In this document: positions 8,638 through 16,277 of the stretch, piece by piece
Layout of the letters: each line of letters begins with the position of its first letter
How positions within the stretch are numbered: the first letter of the stretch is position 1
Assembly (NCBI GenBank): GCA_964387645.1
Contig: CAYLYM010000024.1
Location: forward strand, 1 to 37,174
DNA: 37,174 nt
Direction of reading: 5' to 3'
From: CAYLYM01 sp964387645
GTDB lineage: Bacteria > Calditrichota > Calditrichia > RBG-13-44-9
Program-made: the position numbers and the translations under genes
Notes under the pieces: generated by a model
What the model was told of the DNA's origin: nothing
What the model saw: the letters and a program-made list of their open reading frames with translations, nothing else
The model's database searches: none

Positions 8638-10191
8638 TTACGTGGCTACATCATAAGCACGATATTCCCGAATCACTGTAACTTTTATCTGGCCAGGATA
8701 TTCTGAACTTTCATTAATTTTTTTAGCAATTTCCCTGGCAAGTTCTTTAGCTCGGTTGTCGTCAACCGAATTGTAATTTACCATTACACGAATTTCTCTT
8801 CCTGCCTGAATAGCGTGAGCCTTTTCTACTCCTTCAAACTGCTCTGCAATTTCTTCTAACTGTCGCATTCGCTTAATAAATGTTTCCAGAGTTTCTCTTC
8901 GTGCTCCTGGTCGACTTCCAGAAATGTAATCGGCTGCAGCGACAATTACCGTGTAGGGAGATGCAATTTCTTCATCCTTGTGATGATTTAAAACTGCCTC
9001 GATAACTAATTGGTTTTCATTATATTTTTTTAACAAATCAGCTCCGGCTTGTGCATGATCAATATCGGTATGACGTTCAATTGCTTTTCCGATATCATGT
9101 AATAATCCGGCTCTTTTGGCTATTTTAGGGTCAAGTCCTAATTCTGAAGCCATGATCCCTGCCATGTAAGCTACTTCGATACAGTGATTTAAAACGTTTT
9201 GCCCGTAAGAAGTTAAATATTTCAGTTTTCCGATCAGAATAATGATTTCTTCTGGTAAACCATGAACACCCAATTCTAGTGTTGCTTGTTCTCCGATATC
9301 TTTTAGAGAATTTTTCATTTCTTCTTCAGTTTTCTGGACTACTTCTTCGATTCGGGCTGGATGGATCCGGCCATCTAAAATGAGTTTTTCCAGAGCAATA
9401 CGAGCTATTTCTCGGCGATAACTATTATAGGAAGAAAGAATAACAATTTCAGGAGTGTCATCAATGATAACGTCCACTCCGGTAGCCATCTCAAATGCAC
9501 GGATATTTCTTCCCTCTCTACCGATAATTCTTCCCTTCATATCATCGTTTGGAAGGGTAACGACGGAAACAGTAGCTTCTGCCGATTGCTCAGCCGCGGT
9601 TTGTTGAATGGCCGAAACTACAATTTCAAGAGCTTTACGATCAGCTTCTAATTTTGCCTTTTCGATGATACTGTTAACCAGCTTCTTGCCCTCTTCGCGA
9701 GCCTCCTTTTCCATGTCTTTGATTAGAATCTGCCGCGCTTCATTTCTGGTAAGTCCAGAGATTTCCTCTAATTTATGGATTTGCTCGGCTAATAATTCAT
9801 TTAGTTCAGATGTTTTTTGTTGAATATATTCTTCTTTTTCTGCAAATTTTTTTTCTAATTCTTTTACTTCTTTTTCTTTCTTTTCAATTACTTCTGCCTT
9901 ACGGTCTATTTCCAGTTCTTTCTGATCTAACCGGCGCCCTAATTTAAGCAGATGCTCTCGTTTTCTTTCAATTTCTTTTTCGAGGCGTTGTTTATGTTCA
10001 AAGAGTTCTTCTTGAACTTCAATGAGTTTTTCTTTTTTTAGAGTTTCTGCTTCAGATTTTGCCTCCTCAATAATGCGTTTAGCTTCTTGTTGAGCAAATA
10101 ATAATTTTTTTCCAGCCGATATTTTCAGAAATAACCAGAAACCGACCAGGCCAACCAATATTCCAATCAGCGCACTGATAATCCACTCCAT
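8638..10191 (-). CDS. rny: Ribonuclease Y
   Basis: RNase Y is a membrane-anchored endoribonuclease that starts mRNA decay. The 517-residue protein has the standard layout: an N-terminal membrane helix (about 3-23), a long Lys/Glu-rich coiled coil (about 30-150), a KH RNA-binding domain with GRIIGREGRN (220-229), and an HD domain with the catalytic LLHDIGKA (His365, Asp366). Length matches the family. GGAGG lies about 10 nt before the ATG. The gene follows zapA and the 6S-like RNA on the same strand, so it may be co-transcribed with them or use a promoter in the 80-bp gap. Confidence 0.97.
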   Translation of the reverse strand: MEWIISALIGILVGLVGFWLFLKISAGKKLLFAQQEAKRIIEEAKSEAETLKKEKLIEVQEELFEHKQRLEKEIERKREHLLKLGRRLDQKELEIDRKAEVIEKKEKEVKELEKKFAEKEEYIQQKTSELNELLAEQIHKLEEISGLTRNEARQILIKDMEKEAREEGKKLVNSIIEKAKLEADRKALEIVVSAIQQTAAEQSAEATVSVVTLPNDDMKGRIIGREGRNIRAFEMATGVDVIIDDTPEIVILSSYNSYRREIARIALEKLILDGRIHPARIEEVVQKTEEEMKNSLKDIGEQATLELGVHGLPEEIIILIGKLKYLTSYGQNVLNHCIEVAYMAGIMASELGLDPKIAKRAGLLHDIGKAIERHTDIDHAQAGADLLKKYNENQLVIEAVLNHHKDEEIASPYTVIVAAADYISGSRPGARRETLETFIKRMRQLEEIAEQFEGVEKAHAIQAGREIRVMVNYNSVDDNRAKELAREIAKKINESSEYPGQIKVTVIREYRAYDVAT

Positions 10192-10270
10192 AACCTATTA
10201 ACCTCCGTAACTTTTCCTGCAACCTGGGTAATTCTGGTTTCTGCATAATTTACCCGCTTAAATTGTTAAT

Positions 10271-10452
10271 AAAAAATCCCTGAATCGTCGAGGGGGATTT
10301 GGAAAAGAACCGTGTCAAACACGGTGGGTGCCCGCCCAGACGGTTCATGCTTCCTCCTGAAATTAGAGGCCTGCATTAGACGCCTGGAGTCAAGCTCCCT
10401 ATTTCATGGTGTTGGTTCTTCCCAAATACGCACCCTGACCGATTCAGGGATT
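10271..10452 (-). ncRNA. ssrS: 6S RNA candidate
   Basis: On the minus strand the RNA would begin at the zapA stop codon and end before rny. A perfect 13-bp terminal stem joins 10440-10452 to 10275-10287 (AATCCCTGAATCG with its complement), followed by a T-run. The total of about 180 nt is the size of 6S RNA. Internal GC-rich stems include ACCGTG / CACGGT. Location directly after zapA is the classic ssrS position. 6S RNA binds the housekeeping RNA polymerase and damps transcription in stationary phase. The identity rests on size, closing stem, position and unusual GC content, not on a covariance search. Confidence 0.75.
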
Positions 10453-10756
10453 ATTTAATCAAATCTGAATATTGATCTAAATAACTATCTAAATTTTCCG
10501 AAATTTGATCGCTTGTCGTTTCTATCTCTTCCACCAGCTTTTCATATTTTTTTCTTAACCGAAAAAGTTCATCTGCAATGTTTAGTGCGGTTAAAACCGC
10601 TATCTTTAACTGAGAATTAACTTTTACATTTTCACCCAACTGACGCATCTTATTGTCAACAAATGATGCTAATTCTTGAAGGTATTGGGGCTCCGCTTCA
10701 GACTTTAATGCGTATTCAATGCCCCAAATGTTAACTCTAACCGATTTTTTTTCCAT
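10451..10756 (-). CDS. zapA: Cell division protein ZapA
   Basis: ZapA bundles FtsZ filaments at the division ring. The 101-residue protein has the family's N-terminal beta segment (VRVNIWGIEYALKSEAEPQY) and the helix LASFVDNKMRQL, then AVLTALNIADELFRL and a C-terminal coiled coil (about 65-95). The length is typical. No strong ribosome-binding site is visible. It sits between the coiled-coil gene downstream of pheT and the 6S-like RNA, whose 5' end overlaps the zapA stop codon. Confidence 0.88.
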   Translation of the reverse strand: MEKKSVRVNIWGIEYALKSEAEPQYLQELASFVDNKMRQLGENVKVNSQLKIAVLTALNIADELFRLRKKYEKLVEEIETTSDQISENLDSYLDQYSDLIK

Positions 10757-10814
10757 CTGTCTTTAAAAAAGTTAGATAAATTATTCTTATAACGCAATTT
10801 TTATTTTGATAAAA

Positions 10815-11111
10815 TTAAATTTGGATCTCATCGAGCTTAACTGCCAGGCGATCTATTTTTGTTTTAATTGTCTTTTCCTTCTCCTTTAAAATTTTATTTT
10901 CTTTCTTCAGTTTTTTATTCTCTGCCTCCAATTCCCCCAACTTTTCCTGTAATTCTTTCTCTATCAACTGTTCATTTTTCCTTAATTCAGCTAATTTCTT
11001 CTGGTAATCTTTATTACTACTCGAAAGAATTTCAGCAATCTTTATTAATTGATTTATCTGTTGAACAAGTTTATAATAACTTTTTAACTCTTTTTGTTCA
11101 ACAGTCATCAT
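10815..11111 (-). CDS. Small coiled-coil protein between pheT and zapA
   Basis: A 98-residue protein, almost entirely helical and charged, with Lys, Glu and Leu in heptad spacing from about residue 35 to the end and no signal peptide or membrane segment. Its ATG overlaps the pheT stop by one base (TAATG), which implies translational coupling. Lying directly before zapA, it recalls ZapB in being a short coiled coil, and a role with ZapA at the Z-ring is a reasonable guess. Homology cannot be judged because coiled coils look alike. It is probably real given the tight coupling. Confidence 0.65.
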   Translation of the reverse strand: MMTVEQKELKSYYKLVQQINQLIKIAEILSSSNKDYQKKLAELRKNEQLIEKELQEKLGELEAENKKLKKENKILKEKEKTIKTKIDRLAVKLDEIQI

Positions 11112-13486
11112 TATTCTCTAAGTTTTGCTTTATGAGACTTTAGAACAGCATTAATAATTTTGGTTATAACTTGATTTACTTCTTCTTCTGTTAATGTCCG
11201 TTCAGGAGATTGAAAAATCATTCTAAAGGCAATACTTTTTTTACCCTCAGGTATCTGTTTACCACGGAAAATGTCAAAAACTTCAACTTCTTGTAGAAAC
11301 TCACCACCGTTTTTCCAGATCACTTCTTCTAACGAAGCTGCTTCAATACTTTCATCAACAATAAAGGCTATATCTCTATCAATGAATGGGAATCTGGGTA
11401 TTGGTTTATATTTTTTATCCGTTCTACGATAATCAAATAAGTTTTTAACCTTGAGTTCAGCGATAAATACATCTTCGTCAATCTCAAAGTGCTGCTTTAT
11501 TTTATCTGAAAGTAGACCACAAAATCCAATCTCTGTGTCACCAACTTTGATCCCCAGCCCATCCCCTTGAATTGCAGAATGAGAATAAGAAATAAATTGC
11601 CAATTGTCAAGTGAAATTTTGGAGAAAAATACCTCTAAAATGCCCTTAATATCATAAAAATCAGTGTATTGTTGTGAAGAATACCAGAGGTCACCTTCTC
11701 TTTTACCGCAAACGGCCATCCCTAAATGTAGCTCTTCTACAGGGGGTACCTGCAGGCTTTTTGGGGTAATGAAAACCCTGTTTATTTCGAACAGCCGCAA
11801 ATCTTTAATTTGTCTGTTTAAATTATGCACAACAACCTGTGCCAGACTGGGAATAAGGGTATTTCGCAATCCATCCATGTCTTTCGAAATTGGATTAAGG
11901 ATTGGATAAATCTTTTCATGAGTCAAATGGCTCCAGACCTCAGAATTGATCATACTGGGCGTAATAACTTCTTGAAGACCAATTCCAGTTAGAATGGTTT
12001 TTAGCTCATCTACGAATGCATCTAACTCATTACGGGAAATGTTGTAATAAATGGTAATTTTTTCTTTCGCTGGTATGTTATCTAATCCATAAAGTCTGGC
12101 CACCTCTTCAGCAATGTCTGCTACTCTCTCCAGATCTGGTCTAAAAGTAGGGGCAATCAGGTAATTATCTTGAACTTTTAAGTCAATACTTTCCAGAATT
12201 TGGATGATTTTATCTCGTTTTAAATGGGTTCCCAACAGATTGTTGATTTGATCAATTTTTAGAGGCACCTTTTTGGGTTCAATAGGTTGGGGGTATATAT
12301 CCACAATGCCTTCATAAATTTCACCACCGCATAATTCTGCGATGAGTTGAGCAGCACGGTTTGAGGCATAACATACACCATTGGGATCTACTCCTCTTTC
12401 GAAACGTTGAGATGCCTCTGTAGAAAGACCCAGATGACGAGCGCTGCGTTGGATGCTTTCTGGTTGAAAATAAGCACTTTCTAGTAATACGTTGGTAGTG
12501 GATTGATTGACTTCTGAATTCAACCCTCCCATAATTCCGCCAATGGCTACCGGTCGTTCGGCATCACAGATAAGAACTGTCTCGGCTTTTAAAGTGCGCT
12601 CTACACCGTCTAAAGTAATAAATTTTTCACCTTCAATCGATTCCCGAACAATGATTTGATTACCTTTAATAAGATCTAAATCGAAAGCATGAAGTGGTTG
12701 CCCAGTTTCAAGCATCACATAGTTGGTCACATCAACCACATTATTTATCGAGCGCATACCCGCTGCTTCCAACCTACGAACCAACCATGATGGAGAGGCT
12801 CCAACTTTTATATTGCGAATAATCCTAGCCGTGTAGCGCGGGCAGGATTCAGGACAATCAATTCTTATGGTAACTTCTTTATTAACTGGTTTGGGTAGTT
12901 CCTTTATCTTTATTATTGGTTTTTTAATTTTTTGCCCAATGATAGCAGCTACTTCACGGGCGACGCCGATATGACTCAGACAATCTGGGCGATTAGGAGT
13001 GATAGCAATATCGAAAATGTAATCGGTTTCAAAGCTTAAGGCTTTGTGCAATGGTTGTCCGATGGGTAGGTTATCTGGCAACACCCAGATGCCGTCCGAT
13101 TTTTCGGCCAGACCCAATTCCTGTTCGGAGCAAATCATTCCTTCAGAAATTTCACCGCGAATTTTGGTTTTACGAATTTTAAGTCCATTTGGTAGTTCTG
13201 CTCCTTCTTTTGCTACTGGAACCAGTTGACCAGCCGCGACATTGGGTGCCCCACACACAATAGCTAATTGTTGATTACCCACGTCAACTTTACAGACTTT
13301 AAGTTTATCCGCGTTTGGATGTTGTTTGGAAGAAATTACTTTTCCAACCACCACATTTGGAAAATCTAGCCGATTCTCGATAACTTCTTCTACATCTAAT
13401 CCACGAAGTGAAAGGGCTTCAGCCAGTTTGTATGGATCCATGGTCAAATCAAGGTAATCTTTTAACCAGTTGTAAGATATTTTCAT
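11111..13486 (-). CDS. pheT: Phenylalanyl-tRNA synthetase beta subunit
   Basis: The beta subunit of the alpha2-beta2 PheRS, which charges tRNA-Phe. At 791 residues it is normal length. Domains in order: N-terminal MKISYNWLKDYL, an EMAP-like tRNA-binding domain (about 40-150, with HPNADKLKVCKVD and VCGAPNV), the B3/B4 editing region (about 210-390, with GMRSINNVVDVTNYVMLE and GQPLHAFD), B5 (about 400-470), the catalytic-like core, and the C-terminal FDX-ACB anticodon-binding domain (about 700-791, PRFPFIDRDIAFIVDE). It follows pheS by 80 bp and is coupled to the coiled-coil gene after it. Confidence 0.97.
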   Translation of the reverse strand: MKISYNWLKDYLDLTMDPYKLAEALSLRGLDVEEVIENRLDFPNVVVGKVISSKQHPNADKLKVCKVDVGNQQLAIVCGAPNVAAGQLVPVAKEGAELPNGLKIRKTKIRGEISEGMICSEQELGLAEKSDGIWVLPDNLPIGQPLHKALSFETDYIFDIAITPNRPDCLSHIGVAREVAAIIGQKIKKPIIKIKELPKPVNKEVTIRIDCPESCPRYTARIIRNIKVGASPSWLVRRLEAAGMRSINNVVDVTNYVMLETGQPLHAFDLDLIKGNQIIVRESIEGEKFITLDGVERTLKAETVLICDAERPVAIGGIMGGLNSEVNQSTTNVLLESAYFQPESIQRSARHLGLSTEASQRFERGVDPNGVCYASNRAAQLIAELCGGEIYEGIVDIYPQPIEPKKVPLKIDQINNLLGTHLKRDKIIQILESIDLKVQDNYLIAPTFRPDLERVADIAEEVARLYGLDNIPAKEKITIYYNISRNELDAFVDELKTILTGIGLQEVITPSMINSEVWSHLTHEKIYPILNPISKDMDGLRNTLIPSLAQVVVHNLNRQIKDLRLFEINRVFITPKSLQVPPVEELHLGMAVCGKREGDLWYSSQQYTDFYDIKGILEVFFSKISLDNWQFISYSHSAIQGDGLGIKVGDTEIGFCGLLSDKIKQHFEIDEDVFIAELKVKNLFDYRRTDKKYKPIPRFPFIDRDIAFIVDESIEAASLEEVIWKNGGEFLQEVEVFDIFRGKQIPEGKKSIAFRMIFQSPERTLTEEEVNQVITKIINAVLKSHKAKLRE

Positions 13487-13566
13487 CGCAATACCTGTCT
13501 TTTCGGTTTTTATTGATTCTGTTAATTCCTAAGAATTCGATTACATTAGAATTTTAACAAAAAAAT

Positions 13567-14601
13567 TTAGAATTGATTAAGAAATCGCATATCATTTTCA
13601 AAGAAAAGACGGATATCATCAATAGCATAACGGAGCATAGCAATACGATCAACGCCCATGCCGAAAGCATAGCCGGTATATATTTCCGGGTCGTATCCCA
13701 CAGCCAAAAAAACGTTAGGATCAACCATGCCAGCACCAGAAATTTCAACCCAACCAGTATATTTACACACTTTACATCCCTTGCCCCGGCAAAAGATACA
13801 ATTAAAATCGTATTCCAAACTGGGTTCGGTAAATGGAAAAAAGCTGGGCCTGAATCTCACGTGGATATCTTTTCCGAACATATATTTAGCAAATTCTTCA
13901 ATAACGGCTTTCAAATCTCCAAAACTGATGCCCACATCAACACATAAGCCTTCCACTTGATGGAAGAAAGGAGAGTGGCTGGCATCGGGTGTATCTCTGC
14001 GATAAACCCGACCAGGAGCGATGATTTGAACCGGAGGTGATTGATTTAACATGGTTCGTATTTGGACAGGAGAAGTATGAGTTCGCAATAAAATTTCATC
14101 GGTAATGTAAAGGGTGTCCTGCATATCTCGTGCAGGATGGTTCTTAGGAATATTTAACGCTTCAAAATTATAAAAATCTGTTTCTACTTCTGGCCCATCT
14201 GCTATGGTGAATCCTAATCTCATGAAAAATTTTTTAATATCGTCCAGCGTTTGGGTCAGAGGATGTTTCCGACCAATTGGAGGGCGACGTCCTGGTAATG
14301 TTAAATCTAATTTGTGTTTGGCCTTTTGGACAGTAAATTTTTCTTTTAGTTCTTTGAATCGTTCCTCGATGAATTTCCTCAAATCGTTAATTTGTTTACC
14401 CTGTGCTGGCCGATCTTCCGCTGGCAATTGCTTTAATGATTTGTAAAGATTTTGAATTATTCCTTTTCGTCCCAAATAGCGCACGCGTAAGTTTTCTAGA
14501 TCCTGGGCTGTTCTTAGATTTGCAGATTCGCTAATGAAATCTTGCTTGATTTTACCAATGTTCTTTTCCATAACTGGATTTATCCTTGTGATGTTTTCCA
14601 T
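13567..14601 (-). CDS. pheS: Phenylalanyl-tRNA synthetase alpha subunit
   Basis: The catalytic subunit of PheRS, a class II synthetase. Residues 1-85 form the N-terminal coiled coil. The core carries HPLTQTLDDIKKFFMRLGF, motif 2 around GRVYRRDTPDASHSPFFHQ and the class II motif 3 GMGVDRIAMLRY near the C-terminus, with Phe/Glu-rich substrate residues (FTEPSLEYDF) between. At 344 residues it is typical. A second ATG at 14571 has AAGGA 11 nt upstream and could be the true start, giving 334 residues. It follows the 3' end of rplT after a 540-bp AT-rich gap and terminator, so it probably has its own promoter. Confidence 0.96.
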   Translation of the reverse strand: MENITRINPVMEKNIGKIKQDFISESANLRTAQDLENLRVRYLGRKGIIQNLYKSLKQLPAEDRPAQGKQINDLRKFIEERFKELKEKFTVQKAKHKLDLTLPGRRPPIGRKHPLTQTLDDIKKFFMRLGFTIADGPEVETDFYNFEALNIPKNHPARDMQDTLYITDEILLRTHTSPVQIRTMLNQSPPVQIIAPGRVYRRDTPDASHSPFFHQVEGLCVDVGISFGDLKAVIEEFAKYMFGKDIHVRFRPSFFPFTEPSLEYDFNCIFCRGKGCKVCKYTGWVEISGAGMVDPNVFLAVGYDPEIYTGYAFGMGVDRIAMLRYAIDDIRLFFENDMRFLNQF

Positions 14602-15082
14602 TTATTCCGACTGTATTGATAAAAAATTAAAATTATTTCAAATAATCAAAATATTGAATTTTAAAATATAATTAAACTATTTAAGAAAAATAAATATTAT
14701 TTTAAGAATTTGGTAAATAAGAAATATTTAATTTAATCATAAATTAGTTATTAAATCGAATTATTAAATATATTTTATCATTTTCTACCATTTAATATAA
14801 ATATTTAACAATATTTTTAATCCTACTTCAGCAGGTTTTGAAGGGTCGCAAAATAATCTAATTTATTTAGTACAGAAATAATAAAGAGTCAATGCAATGT
14901 AATTTTTCTAAGATTTTAAATGAAAATTTAATAGATACATTTAGTAAATATTTTTGTATTAATATTAGATATGGTGAAATGGATATACTAGCAATTTTGA
15001 TTTAAAAAGTTAGAATATTTGATAAGATTTTTTAAATAATGTAAAATAGGTAGCTGAGCAAATAATAGACTGGATGCTATGT
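14602..15082. other. AT-rich intergenic region, pheS promoter side
   Basis: About 480 bp of extreme AT content with no credible gene. The only GC-richer island is at 14820-14850 and contains CTTCAGCAGGTTTTGAAGGG, where CTTCA pairs with TGAAG in a small hairpin. No T-box sequence and no Phe-rich leader peptide could be found. The pheS promoter should lie here but no confident boxes stand out in such AT-rich DNA. Confidence 0.5.
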
Positions 15083-15122
15083 AAAAGAATAGGAATTGAA
15101 TCATTGAATTCAATTCCTATTC
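15083..15122 (-). terminator. Terminator after rplT
   Basis: A perfect 15-bp inverted repeat (GAATAGGAATTGAAT at 15087-15101, complement at 15108-15122) with a 6-nt loop lies just past the rplT stop. On the minus strand it runs straight into TTTTAC. It separates the thrS-infC-rpmI-rplT operon from pheST. Confidence 0.8.
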
Positions 15123-15143
15123 CACATCTATTAATCAATAAAA

Positions 15144-15491
15144 TCAGGTAATTACCTGTTGAACCAGATTTTCAAAAGCTTTTGGTTCGTGCATGGCTAA
15201 ATGAGCCAGGGTTTTACGATCGAGTTCAATATTTTTCTTTTTAAGTGCATGAATAAATTTTGAGTAGGAAATACCATGCATGCGACAGGCGGCATTAATA
15301 CGGATAATCCATAAGGCGCGGAAATTTCTTTTTTTCTGGCGTCTATCTCGATAGGCATATTGCAAACTTTTTTCTACCTGATCTTTAGCGGTTCGATAAA
15401 GTTTACCGCGCGAGAGGCGATAACCTTTGGCTAATTTTAAAATTTTTTTATGTCGTTTTTTAGCAGCAACATTATTTTTTGCTCTGGGCAT
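15144..15491 (-). CDS. rplT: Ribosomal protein L20
   Basis: Large-subunit assembly protein bL20. The start is the ATG at 15491, giving MPRAKNNVAAKKRHKKILK as in the family, with GGAGG 6 nt upstream. A TTG four codons earlier is an unlikely start because it overlaps that site. At 115 residues it is the usual length, very basic, with GYRLSRGKLYRTA and RDRRQKKRNFRALWIIRIN. It follows rpmI by about 20 bp. In several bacteria L20 represses its own operon; no such site was identified here. Confidence 0.97.
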   Translation of the reverse strand: MPRAKNNVAAKKRHKKILKLAKGYRLSRGKLYRTAKDQVEKSLQYAYRDRRQKKRNFRALWIIRINAACRMHGISYSKFIHALKKKNIELDRKTLAHLAMHEPKAFENLVQQVIT

Positions 15492-15511
15492 TTTTTCCTC
15501 CAACCATTTTC

Positions 15512-15706
15512 TTATTCCAGAATCATTTTATGGGCGCGCTTAGCATCTGACGGATGCATATATGCTGGTTTGCGTAAATTGCGTTTTCTTTTGGCATTCT
15601 TTTTTGTCAGAATGTGGCTTTTATAAGCACGGCGCGACTTAATCTTACCGGAAGCGGTTACTTTAAATCTTTTTTTAGCTCCCCGACGAGATTTCATTTT
15701 TGGCAT
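15512..15706 (-). CDS. rpmI: Ribosomal protein L35
   Basis: Large-subunit protein bL35, 64 residues, beginning MPKMKSRRGAKKRFKVTASG and ending in the typical KRAHKMILE-like tail. The ATG at 15706 has GGAGAG about 8 nt upstream; a GTG three codons earlier is less likely. It lies between infC (29 bp) and rplT, the standard IF3-L35-L20 arrangement. Confidence 0.97.
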   Translation of the reverse strand: MPKMKSRRGAKKRFKVTASGKIKSRRAYKSHILTKKNAKRKRNLRKPAYMHPSDAKRAHKMILE

Positions 15707-15735
15707 TTTTATCACTCTCCTTTCAAGTTTCTACC

Positions 15736-16251
15736 TTAATTTTTATGCGAAAGAACCATCACCATGCGCCGACCTTCCATTTTCACTTCACCATCCGGCT
15801 TAGCAATATCCGAAAGCATCTCTGAAACTCGTTTCATTAGTTGCTTTCCAAAATCCTGATATGCCATTTCTCTGCCTCTGAATATGATAGTAAATTTTAC
15901 TTTGTTTCTTTGTTCTAAAAATTTCCGCGCATGGTTGATCTTGGTGTTTAAATCATGCTGATCCGTTTTTGGTCTCAACCGAATTTCTTTAACCGTTATT
16001 ATATGTTGCTTTTTTTTGCTTTCTTTCTCTTTCTTGCTTTGTTCATATTTATATTTACCGAAATCCATAATACGACAGACCGGCGGGTTTGCATTGGGAG
16101 CTACTTCCACTAGATCCAATCCTGCGGCAAGTGCTCTTCGTATTGCTTCTGATGTCGACAAAATTCCCAACTGCTTCCCCTCTGGTGAAATAACCCGAAC
16201 GTTAGCGACCTTTATCTGTTCGTTTACGCGAACGATTTTCTTCTTACTGAT
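15736..16251 (-). CDS. infC: Translation initiation factor IF-3 (ATC start)
   Basis: IF-3 keeps 30S subunits free and proofreads start codons. The conserved part includes GLDLVEVAPNANPPVCRIMD and FGKYKYEQSKKEKE, then the C-domain with KTDQHDLNTKINHARKFLE. No ATG, GTG or TTG gives a full N-domain: the only TTG (16170) starts inside it. The frame extends upstream as SKKKIVRVNEQIKVANVRV, and an ATC at 16249-16251 is preceded by GAGGAG with a 6-nt gap. This gives 171 residues, the normal length. An ATC start fits the known family trait of rare ATT/ATC/ATA starts used for autoregulation. The thrS stop is about 26 bp upstream. Confidence 0.93.
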   Translation of the reverse strand: MSKKKIVRVNEQIKVANVRVISPEGKQLGILSTSEAIRRALAAGLDLVEVAPNANPPVCRIMDFGKYKYEQSKKEKESKKKQHIITVKEIRLRPKTDQHDLNTKINHARKFLEQRNKVKFTIIFRGREMAYQDFGKQLMKRVSEMLSDIAKPDGEVKMEGRRMVMVLSHKN

Positions 16252-16277
16252 AAGGTTCTCCTCTTGTTTTTGTTTAC

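Noticed and set aside
10271..10452. tmRNA or a riboswitch
   Set aside because: There is no tRNA-like end and no coding tag, and the location and closing stem fit 6S RNA better.
14602..15082. T-box or Phe-rich leader peptide for pheST
   Set aside because: No AGGGTGG core and no Phe-rich short frame was seen.
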